A DNA stretch of 64,000 bases from Astropecten irregularis (lineage: Eukaryota > Echinodermata > Asteroidea > Paxillosida > Astropectinidae), in the NCBI GenBank assembly GCA_963971285.1, contig OZ020262.1, positions 7,163,036 to 7,227,035 on the forward strand, read 5' to 3'. Position 1 is the stretch's first letter. Each line of letters opens with the position of its first letter. The notes under the pieces were generated by a model. It worked only from the letters and a program-made list of their open reading frames with translations. It made no database searches and was not told where the DNA came from. The translations under genes and the position numbers were made by a program. Shown here piece after piece: positions 24,801 to 36,800 of this stretch.

Positions 24801-27800
24801 ACACTGATGAGTCAATAATGAATTTAGAGGAAAAAAAGAGAATACATTTTTCGAGCGAGTGTCATGTAAAAATACAGAAGTTAAAATAGAAAGCCAAATT
24901 CAATTACGATTGAGGCCGACCGGCTCGTATTTGTAGGACCTTGAAAAGTGTCAACGCGCCAGCCGAATTCCAGAGTTTCTTCAGCTGCTGAAATCTTTTC
25001 ATAAAATAACAGCGGTCGCCGGGATTGTGAGCCGGTGGCCCAGGTACAAAAATTTCCCGTCTGTGGCAACAATGCTACTGTAAACTACTTGAATGAGTGT
25101 TTAGGGATGGAAATAGGCCGGAATATTTCAGTATTTAGGTCATGATGACCCTTTCATTCGGGGTAAATTTTCCCGACTGCTTGGATAATCTTTTGTCGGC
25201 GGACTTGGGGTATGAAAATCGTATTTGTGACGGGTGGATTAACTAAGGGTGTGTGACAAGTTATGAGTGGGCATAGGCGGGGTTATTAGCATACGTGTGG
25301 CTTTCGCATTTTAGTTGAGTGTCTGACTTAATCCTAGCCACTGGAATGTTGGATATATTTCTCATTCATGACTATACAGGGAAACTATTTTTTTCTTTCG
25401 TGAATATCAAATTAATTATTTCATTGCTCTTCCACTTGAAAAAAACTGAAGAGGATTGAAACAAAACATGGGTTCTTACTACCCAGAACAAAGATTCATT
25501 GACTGATAGGGAGGTGCTATCATAGAGCTGCTGGATAGCTCAGATGGTAGCTAGAGTGCTGCAGTCGATTTCACGAAACTTTACGCAGTTGCGTAAAGTA
25601 CGCCACTTACGCCACAAATTTGGTGGCGTAAGTGGACTTACGCAACTGCGTAAAGTTTCGTGAAATCGACCACTGGTATGGCATGGGTGACACCACTTCT
25701 GACTGGCACCCTGAGCAAAGATAGTTGACTACACGGATGCCTCATCATAGGGCTGGATAGCTCAGATGGTAGATCACTGATATGGCAGTTAATGGGCACC
25801 CTGAGCAAAGATAGTTGACTAAAGGGAGTCCATCATATGGCTGGATAGCTTCCCCAAAACAGAAGATATTGGTTCAAAAAAAAAGAGTTTTTGCAGCTTA
25901 CAGAATGTTCAATGCTTTACATTTGTTAAATGTAGGAGAGGGAATTTAAACATAAAGCAACAGTCACATTTGTAGGGTGAGATGACTTCAGCCCTGTTAC
26001 CATGGAAACAAGAAAAGAAGATGATATATAGCACCCTCCAAATTTCAAACAGCGCCCTCGTTGGGCGAAGGATATGCCCAGTAACATAAATTCTGGAAGC
26101 ATATGGAAAAAAACTCAAACCCTACTGTGGGAACTACTCACTGCAACTTAACTCCCACACAGGACAATTGGCCCATCCCCAACCCTCACCCTCTTTAACC
26201 ATGGCTGCCTAGTGATGCTTGACTGACCCTGTGGAATGGTACCATGCATAATACAAGGCTATGGATTCATCTCACACCCCTGTCCATTGTGAGAAACCAC
26301 TCAACCATGACCACACACACACACAGAGGGGTCCCATTACTGGTGCCCAGTTAGGGGAATGGAACAGTAGTGCATTATGTACTGGAGTGCTGAGTGCTGC
26401 TACCGACTACCAACATGATCAAGTTTTGACAAGTAGCTTCCCATGTACTAACTGTGCGCTTCTGAATTGGTGGCAAAGTTTCTCAAGTCTCTGTGTTAAA
26501 ACCCATGCGCTTCATCCAATCTACGTACTATAGGCCCAGTAACTGTTATCAAGACTAAGCCCTCCTGCAGCCCGGTTTGTTTTAACCTTCCCAAAGGGCG
26601 CTCTGTGTTATATTCGTGGGATTAATTTCTGCTGGTGATTTCTGACAGTTGTGGAATATCATGACGTGACTATTGTGGAATATATTGTACTTTAATTTCT
26701 CACGGTGGAGTGGTTTGAAGTTGATGGCGTAAGTGGGAACGCATAAGAGAGTGTGTAGTGCCTCGAATTTGATATCAGGTAAGAATTGTCAGTAAATTCA
26801 CCAGCCTAATACCAGTGTGTTGACATGGTCTTGCTTGTTTAAAGATGGGTGCTTTAACTACCAGTGGACAGACACTCTAATTGTGATAACATGTGTCAAC
26901 TTGACAAGTAAGGAAAAGATATTGGCACTTCAAAGTGCCTACCTCTACTATGCTAGAACAACCTCAAATTTTGAAGATTTCCATACACGGTCTACAAAAT
27001 AAACCAGTTTACATTTTTCATTTGACTTAGAATGGACACTTTGAAAGTTTACTTTTACAAATTTAGTTTAACCTGTGAAAACCGAAAAGCGTTTACTTAG
27101 AAAACAAAGGAATTTGATGATGAAATGTGTTATTTTTTTAGTATGGGATTGGTTTTATACTTGACCTACTTTCCTGAAAGAACGTGAATTTTGTCAGTTT
27201 GGGGTAAGATGAGCATCAAAAACAGTTTTGGGGAAAATGTTTGTAACCTGGTGTCATTTCTGTGTTGCCTTAAAAATGTGTTATCTGCGTTGAATTTCAT
27301 TTTCATTCATTCATTTGTTGCTTGCATTAATTTTTCAATTCATAAGTGTTATACAAATGCATAAATTTCATATAATTTTAAAATTGCGGTGGCCTTTTCA
27401 GTTGTGCAGAAAAGCCATTTGCCAACACTGTGCAGGGCAATAACTGGTTGCTATCAAATGATATATTTATAAATTATCAAGTATTGATTTATTGACCAAT
27501 TTTTATTCGTCACTATTTATCAGCTGCTTACTGTATTTGCGGGACGCAAATCAATGTATCATTAAATATATACATGTATCCAGCATCATTTTGGTAAAAA
27601 AAAAACATTTCAATACATTTCATTGGTGTGCGTTTTGCTGTTGGTTTTGAAAAAAAAATCCTGAATTTGCAGAAATGACTAATCTGAGCTGATATTAAAG
27701 GGCATGAACAGGACTGGTAAAAAACCAAAAACAGAAATGTTCACAGATTTATGTTTAACTTATCCAGAAAAGAGTAAAACCAAACACCAAAACATTTTTG

Positions 27801-30800
27801 ATCGTGGAAAGATTAAAAATGAGACAGCTATTCCCACACAATTTGCCATAACAATTGCAACGGTTTTTCACTGTTTTCTACTGTTTCCAATGATCAATTG
27901 AGCTGAAAATTTCACAGGTTTGTTTTTATTCCAAGACAAATCAAATTATGAGCAGCCTGCAGCTGCTCTGTCACCATTACCAATGTTGTACTGTACATGC
28001 CCTTTAATAATGACTTAAAAAAACAACCTTTGCATGTGTAACAAGTTTGCAGTTTCACACTCGACCGATTTTGAAAAAAAAAATGCAAAAAACACAATTT
28101 CACCTTTTTATCCTCTAGTGATTGCGGAAAAAAATATTGCAGAGTGTCACTTTAGGAAAAACAAAATCTATATTTCAAGCTAAAGTTCACTGACCCGGAT
28201 TTTGTGACCCGAGTTGACCCCTGTCGTCCGGGAGATGCTACCGGCGTGATCATGGCCTCCTCGACTTTCTCTTCTTCTTCCTCGTCGACGACGAGGAAAA
28301 AATACAAGTATGGGTCCTCCTCCAACATCCAGCAAGGATCGCAGTGGATGCAGTCGCTGCCCGTGCACCACGTCAACGGCGACGTGTCGTCGGTCCAGGC
28401 TGGACAGGGCCGCAGCAAATCGCTGCAGTACGGCCACATGAATGGTATGTCCATCGCTGCTGTCATCTGTGGTATAACTTCGTTGGGCGCCGACGGATGC
28501 TAGCTGCTTCCTGCTGTAACAAATATTCATGCATACTAACACCTTTAGTATTTAGTTGTTCGCTAAAAAACTCCCAACATGCAGAACTTTAGGATAAGTT
28601 ATTTATTAATCTTACTTGATGGAGAAACGTTCAACTTTTTGCTAGATCTCGTTTTGACTTCTGTTTTGTTTTTGGTACACTGGTCAATAACAACATTAAT
28701 TTGATACTAGAATAGAGGTTGTTCATTGTGGGAAATTGTCAGAAGTTATGGGTTTTGATGGCTCACGATGTTGGCTGAAAGGTAGCGTTTCGGGCTTCGG
28801 CTGGAGACTGCTAGCCTTTATCAAGCTGAAGAAGACACTTGCTGGACAGGACATACACCAATCAATGACCAAGACCCAACTCGGGCAAAACCAAGTATGG
28901 ATATAAATTGAGACCCACAAGTATCTTCATCAGCTTGATAAAGGCTAGCAGTCTGCAGCTGAAATGTTGCTACCTTTCAGCCAACACCGTGACTTTTGTG
29001 AGCCATGGAACAGTTAGCTTCCAAACTTTAGTTTAAGGCACACACATGTACAAACTTCTTTAGCTAATCACAGAATTGACCACACATCTTCGGCTGCTGG
29101 GAATTTAACTTTGGAAAGTAACTTTAATTGAAACCTACTATGTGTACTAATTCCATCCTAGCTTTCGTCCTATAATAATTTTTCTCAGAGAAGACTTGTA
29201 ATTGCAATCATTTCTTCCAGTTTAACAAGAGACAAGTTTCTGAAGTCATTTATCTTTTTCCTTGATTTTCTTTTCATTCATTCTTTCTTCTTTCTTTTGT
29301 TGTGTCTTAACTGTTCTTTCTATTGTTCTTTCTATTGCTCTTCCTATTGCTCTTTCGTTTGTTCTTTCTTTTGTTCTTTCTTTTGTTCTTTTGTGTAATG
29401 TGTTGGGCCGGACTGCAGTTGCAATAGTGGTTGTACAGCAATTTTAACTAACTTGCTGCCAAATTAAGGCCGTGTTGTAAATCAGTTATAAAAGTAATTT
29501 CTGTAACCCAGTTTGCAAACTATTGTATTTTTTCAAAATAAATATGTTAAAAACCAATGAATAATGATTGGATGGACATTATTGTGGCTTGACCTGGCGG
29601 AACGACCTCACACAGGACTTAAAAAATCACAGTCATTGACCAATGGAACAAGCTTTAGAATATTTCTTCAGCTCCGAAATCCCGCCCGAGGTGCCATCAT
29701 TAACTTTCTGCTGTCAGAGTATTTGGTACACATGCACCATTTATAAAACTAGCCCTGCAAGGAATAAGCATGTATCCAACACACAAAATAGCCGAGTTCT
29801 TTTCACTGTTGCATAAACACCCTTTTTTAAATCCCACTATTCAATTTTGGGACTCGACTCGACAGAATGAGATTTACAGGCTTGTGAACTCTGGTTGGCC
29901 GATTGCGCAAATCAGTGGCTTATCTTCCGCTTGAATAAAGCTCGGCAAAAAGAGAGATTGTGCTGCAAAGGAGAGAGAGTTTTCAAGTCCCCAGAAGAGG
30001 TTAAGCTGGTATTGTGTTAGGGGAATGTAAAATGCTGCTTGAAGTTAAGTAGGATAACTGAATACTTCCAACCCAGTACATGGTGGGCACTGGATAAAAA
30101 GGTTTATATGTGTTAAAGGTAGTATCATACTTTGGTAGCATACCGCAACAGAAATGTTCACAGATTTACCTATAACTTACAGGGTATCAAGATGGTGGTG
30201 GTAGAAACATACCATTAAAATCTTTCTACCTGAAATGCTGTATTTATCCAGAGAAGAGTCAAACCAATTACCCAAAACAATTTTGATCTTTTAAAGATAA
30301 AAAATAACAGTGAAAAATTTTAAAAACACTGTGGTCGTTTTTCACTGTTTTCTCAAAAAGTGGGCACCGTATGGGGCTGAACATTTCACAGATGGCTGTT
30401 TCTGTATCTGCCTTGATATTATTGCCCATGAATCAAAATTTCTTTGACAAAAACCAAAGTATGATATTACCTTTGGAACAGAGATAAGGTTCAATGCATA
30501 TTATGGTTATTAGAATATGAAGTGGGCGGTGTTTTCATTGAAATGGTTTGTGAACATGTTTATAATTGCACTTTGCAGTCAACCCTGTTAGCCCTGTGAG
30601 TTTGGCTCGGATTCTTGCCCAAAATTTCACAGGAATTCCACAGAAACCTTGTATTTAACTCAATAGAAATGTTGCTTTTAGTAAAATTTGGATTTCTTCG
30701 GGAATACATGCATTCTGAGTGTATGAACATGTATGTTACCGACTTGTGTACACCCAAGATTAGCGAATTTGTTTCACCTTTCCTTGCGATAAAGATCCTG

Positions 30801-33800
30801 CTAGGATCGAACTGTATCAGGCCTCCTAACTCCAAGCATTTTATAAATTTCAGGTCATTATTTTGGCTGATGAGCAGTTTATTACTTGTATTTCCTTGCA
30901 TTAATAAACTTTTATAGTTTTGTGTGTGTCTGACCTTTCTAACATCAGTAAATATAGAACTAACACTTGTTGGTGTGATAATTTATAACTTTGTATGATA
31001 TATTTGATGTTGATTATTAACTTTCCTTACCTTTTAATGGTATGCATCTTCAATTTCTTGAATCCCTAACAATGCTGTTATCTGTTTCAAACAGTTTTGG
31101 CATTTTATGGGTCCATCGGTGGTAAACAGGTGGATTTTTTTCCAATCAATTAAGCCGAGTCTGTGGAGTTCTGTCAGGTTGTCCTTTTGGCTGCTTTTGA
31201 TGCCAGTCCCACAAAGAAAACTGCAGACACAAAAGACAAAATGAAAAACTATTCAAATGAAATATGTACATTATAGAAAACTTGGCCCAGAAAGTTTGAT
31301 GGAAGGACACACTGCTGGTTGATTGTACAGTATACTCAGCAAGAATAAACTAGTGACGAAAAAAGTCAGTTAGCAACCAATTCTTTGAATTCAGTTCATT
31401 TTTTAACCTGAATCACTTTCAGTGAATACTGTCTGTTTTTTTTTTACGGAAAAGGGCGAAAAAAGGTAAAGCTTATGTTTTGCGTGGAATAATGATATAT
31501 GGATCCTTTTAACATTAATGTAATATATGTCGGTGGAGGGCAAGCCTAATTTGCATAATCCTATCGCCCAACGAAAAAAACATTGATAACAAAATTAACA
31601 ATGATTAATGTATTACTTAGTTTGTCGCTGCTGGGCCAAAAAGTGCTTAACTCAAAAATGTTTGATTTACGAAAAAGATAAAGCATTGCCAGTCAAAATT
31701 ATGCATCATCTGTTTTTGCTTAATTCAATTTTGTGCTAAGCATTTTTAATTCGCTTAGCAGCTCCATAAAATGAATCTGAAGTGATTTTGGTATTATTCT
31801 TGGTGGCTAGCAGGGATCGATGCGAGTGGCCACACACAAAACAAAAATCTGAAAACACCGAGGAAAAAGCTGACAATTTTAAAAGTTCCTATATCTGTGT
31901 ACAGAGCAGGTATACAAAAAAGCTGAAATTCTGAGTTAAAATCTGAACCAACAAATTCGGAAATCAGATAAAAAATCTTGCATCCTTGGGCTAGAGACGA
32001 TGACCGTGTTTTGATTTTTGATGCAGGTATTGAAGCGGGTAAGCAGATCGGTGTTAAGCACACCCTGAGTGCTAGGGAGTTGTCTAGTCCTGATGTGGAC
32101 GAGCTAGGGGTGATGTCATATGCTGCCCGGTTTCAGCACACCGCACCGTGGCCTAAAGAGACGTCTTACGTGTTGCACAGCGAGCCACCACCACCAAAGG
32201 TAAATTGTGAGGTTTGCTCCGTGAAAATGACCAGGGGCACCATGGTGTCAAAACTATGACCAGGGGCATCAAGGCAATGATCGTTCGGAGGCATTAAAGG
32301 CAATGACCAGGGGCACCTTTAGGCAGTTAGTGCATTTGGAAAACTTTAAAAGCACTGCGGAATTTGTTTGCATATCAAGTAACAAACATTTAACTTACAC
32401 AATGATTCTGTACAAATTTGTAAGTTTATAGAAATGCATCATCTTCATAATATTTATTATTTTTTCAACAATCAGGTACACTGGGCTGAGTGTGTACAAT
32501 TGACAAGTGTCCGCGTACAAGATCGGGTGACATCGGGGAACAACGCACTGAAAACTACTCTTCAAGCAATCGTCAACGTTCCGGTAAGCACATAAATGCC
32601 GGCGCCGGCTCCATTTCACGAATCCAATCCAAAATAACAGGTATCAAAATAGAGGCTTTTGGCTGTGGTTTGGAAGTAGATTCTCTAGCTCGAAAAAGAA
32701 AACAGAGCTTCAGCTTCAATGAAAAACCACAAGCTATATTTTAAGCACATGGATGACAGAGACAAAGCCGGAGCCGAAGCCAAGCTTTGAGAAAGGCCCC
32801 TTGATTCTCATTGGCTTCAATTTTATTTGTCTGTGACACTGTACTCCAGTCAGCCACATTGTGGCCATCTCTGGCTTCTCAGGGTCAGGCTAGAACATGC
32901 TTGAGGGAAATGAGCAAAGTATCTCGCTCAAGAACACAAGACGTTTGATCCACAGGCTAAAATTGACTTCTCATCAGTGTGTCTGATATTGGGACCACAT
33001 CTTCTTGTGATTTCACCTGTTCTGTTTCCACTGATCTATGACAGGTGGTGTTGAGACTCAGCGTCATCAACAGGAAGGCATCCCTGAAGGACATCAGAGC
33101 AGAGCTCCAGGCTCCTGGACAACCCATTCACATCAACCTCAAGGCTCTGTCTGAAGATCAGGTGGAGACCACATTCACACCCTTGCAGGAGGGGCTGCAC
33201 AAGGTATAAAGAGGGTTGAAGAGGAGAAGGGATGGAATTTTGGGAGGGTTGCTTCCCTCAAGCGGAGGTTGATGACTTCCACACAAGGCCGGCTTGATTG
33301 GGACGGGACTAGGAGGAATATGACAGAAATCTGCTGACTTATGGGTCAAGATGAGGGTTAATGCTTCTTTGGACTTGACTCCAGAGTCTTGAAACCGGAA
33401 TCTGTTTACACCTAAACTGGAAGTCTTGGGACCTGACCCCAACAGCTTGGTGACCAGGCTTGGAGTCTGGAGGCCTTAATACCCCCAGAAGGCTTGGTAT
33501 ATTAGCTTGAAAGTCTTCAGGCCTCACGCAACAGTCTGTAGACTTGATCCTTAAGTCTAGCCCATCCTTAAGCTTGACCCAATGATATTAGGACCTGACC
33601 CAACGTCTCAGGAGTAGACTTTCAAGTCTTAATTGAGACCTGACCCCAAAGCTTCAGTCCTGTCCCCAAAGAACTAGGACCTGACAAAGGGTTAGGGTAA
33701 AATAGGCTTAGCTGCTAGCTGCTACCTGCACATTAAAACTTGGCAAATGAAATGTTCATGAAACTTGTCTGGTTTGTTTGTCTCAGTTAACGATATGGTG

Positions 33801-36800
33801 TCGGGATGAGGTTGTGGATGGCTTCCCGATTGACATCCTAGTGGAGCCGGACAGGACATCGCATCCACAGAACGTTCGTATTGGAACCATGTCCTCTGCT
33901 TCCGTTGGAGAACAGCTACAGTTCCAAGGTATAAAAAACCATCACCAAAAGATGTCCCAAATTCTTCACTGGTTCATTGAATTTATTATCTATGTAGTTA
34001 ATCTTTTCATTTACTCACAATTTATTTTCTTATGTTCAGAGAAAGCTGAATTAAATTGCCCCGACCTAAAAAGAGGTTCAACTCGTGAAGATTGATTTTA
34101 ATTTTTGTGAAGGCATTTTCTAAGACAAAAAGCAAACAAACATATGATGTGATAAAAGTGAAATTTAATCAATCTTTCAAAAAATTATGGTCCAGTTTGA
34201 GCTTAAACAAGAGAAGATTTCCCTTAAACTAAAGTTTGACTTTTTGCCTGCTTGATAATTGTTAAGATTTACAGACTTAAAAATACATTCTTTTTTCACA
34301 AAAGAAGTATTTTTTTGTAACTGGTGACAATTTTCACACCTATACAGAAATTAAACATGGAAAGGAATTTGTTCACAAGAAGTTTAAAGTGTTAAATTTG
34401 TTTGAAGAAAGACAAATTATCGTCTCTTGAAACTTTTTTTCTGCAGTTGATGTCGTTGATGCGGGCCATGGTGATTTGTCCGTGGAGATCTCCAATGGTT
34501 ACACGCAGCTGCCTGTGCGTGTCGTACGCCAAGGCAAAATATACACGGTCCATACGATGGCCAAGGAGTGTGGTACCTATAACGTCTACATCAAATGGAA
34601 TGGAGAACCCATCACAGGTAAGGGTGCCAGACTATTTCACTTCGATCAGATGTCTGCCAGACAGAATTTGGGCCAAATTATGGGCTTTTTCGAAAAGGAG
34701 GCTTAGGCTCACTGGCTCATCAGTCATCCATGTGCTGAAAATACAGGTTGTGGTTTTTCATTGAAGCTGAAGCTCTGTTTCCTTTTCAAACCAGAGATTC
34801 TACTTCCAAACTGCAGCCAAAAGCCTCTGTTTTGATACCCGTTATTTTAGAATGGATTCACAAAATGGAGCCAGAGCCAGAGCCAGAGCCTGAACCTCAG
34901 TTTCAAAAAGGCCTTATGATACAACTGATGAAATTCTTCAATTCAACCTTTGGGAAAGATCCTGCTCGGATCAAAGTGTCAGGCCCTCCTAACTCAAAGC
35001 ATTTTATATATTTCAGGGCATTTTCATTTTTTGTTGGTTGATGAACAGTTTGCAGTAGATATGACTTGTATACAATTCTTAAATACAAATGAAAATGAGC
35101 AAGAAGTCTAGACACTTACAGATTAAAACTTGATAACAAATGGACTTCCCAGTCCTAGAGCCCCAGTTTTAACTATTTACCTGTTTTGTTTTGTTTGATG
35201 TTGCAGAGGATCCAATGCATATTGAAGTGCACGACGCCTCACAGTGCATTGCTACCGGTGAGGGTTTGACCAAGGCTAAGGAAGACCAGCCAGCCATCTT
35301 TGTCGTAGACACACGCCAAGCAGGCAAAGGGGAACTCAGAGTAGTTGTAGAAGGTTAGCTCATCCGGCTTCTGTGGCATAATAATAACAATCGTCATAAC
35401 AATCATCATAACAATCGTCATAACAATCGTCATAACAATTGTCATAATTATTAACAACGTAGAATTGAAATCAATTCAATAAAACATTGTTAGCATGCTT
35501 AGGTTACTGACTTACTGCTTTGCTTGCCTCATGCATGGTGCATTTTATGCAAAATAATTGTAATATTTATGCCGTAATATTTTAGTGCTAACAAGAAAAG
35601 TTTTGGCTATGGGACTTTAAAGAAACTCATTTGGGCTTTACGAAACCAGGCTTGAGGCTAGGCTTGGGACTTGAGACATCCGAATCTGTTGTCTAAAGCT
35701 AGGTCTAGGTCCATCGGAAATACGCAAAGACACCAAGACCTAGCCGTAGCTCTGGAAGCCCGTTTCGGACACAGCCTTAGTTGGCTACTGCCATTTGAGG
35801 CCCACAAAATGAAACGAAGGGATTGGGCCATGCCACAAATCCAACAAAAGGCTATAGCTTTGCCGCTACTTCATATATTAGTTTGATAAACGTCTGATTT
35901 GATCGTCATTTTCTGAACTTTGATGCAGGTCCTCACTCCATTGCCAAGTGCAGTATCGACAGAAACAGTAACGGCACCTACACGGTGACCTACGTACCGG
36001 TCGAGGTGGGACTGTTTGGGATCAAGGTCACGTGGAACGGCAAGGACATCCCCGGTACGTTGTGATGTCTGTCACACATCGTATGTCACAGTGTTACAGT
36101 CATCATATTAGTGTCTCAGATAGCCGTCACAACGGTGTCGATATAGTCACAAATTCAAAATGTGTTGATTTGTCACACCAATACAGATTTGTCACAACAG
36201 CTAGCATGTGTCACATCCAGGTGACATCTGTCACATGTCATCTGTATTTGTGACAAGTTTGACAATTATTTCCCCCAAATGGCATATTTTATGTTCTCAT
36301 GTTACACTCCTTCAAGCTGTCAAATGATAAATTCCTCTGATCTTTGACCACAACTTGCTTCGTGTCATCTCCCCACAGGCAGCCCGTTCCGTCCCAGGGT
36401 AACAGATCCAAGGAAAGTACGAGTGGTCGGTGGCCACGTCCCAGGGATGGGAGACAATGGCTTGATTCACATGACCACAAGCAAGTCCTACCTGCTGGAA
36501 CTCAGCACGGCAGAGGCTGGACCAGGTAAGATGTCATCAGAGGAACGGCTTCCTGCTGACTGGACTTGAAACCTGTGGTTCTGTCCTCCGAATGGATCCA
36601 TAATTCCTTCAAGAAGATTCTTGTTAATCCAAGACCTTGGTTCATCCTTGGTTTCATCTTTCAGCCTCTCAATGTCCAAGCACTTGCTACCTACACAAGA
36701 AATACAAATTGAAGGATTTGTCTCTAAGTCATAATATGAATTAAGTTGCATTTTTCCTTTGTCTAATTGGCATATAGCTTCCTGGGATGGACTGGACAAT

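Larger units (their letters stand above)
23525..32026. other. Filamin intron 4 (8.5 kb)
   Basis: Largest intron of the gene. It contains the candidate alternative first exon at 28252-28444 and elements at 23597, 24414, 25564, 27695, 28757, 30115 and 30787. A tRNA-like repeated GGATAGCTCAGATGG segment lies at 25530-25850, and a TTCTTT-rich pyrimidine stretch at 29262-29400. No other coding signal is recognised. Confidence 0.7.

Noticed and set aside
25530-25850. GGATAGCTCAGATGGTAG segments resembling tRNA 5' halves
   Set aside because: The A-box is present, but no anticodon arm, B-box or acceptor-stem pairing follows at the right distance, so they are probably decayed tRNA-derived repeats.
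28180-28542. Minus-strand frames opposite the candidate alternative filamin exon
   Set aside because: The plus-strand reading has an ATG, serine-rich tail and a phase-matched donor; the antisense readings have none of these.
33370-33690. Repeated CCTGACCCCA/AGTCTTGG words in filamin intron 7
   Set aside because: A weak, heavily decayed tandem pattern; unit length and borders cannot be defined well enough to list as a repeat.
35372-35452. CRISPR-like regularly spaced repeat
   Set aside because: A 12 bp contiguous tandem repeat with no unique spacers, in a clearly metazoan intron.
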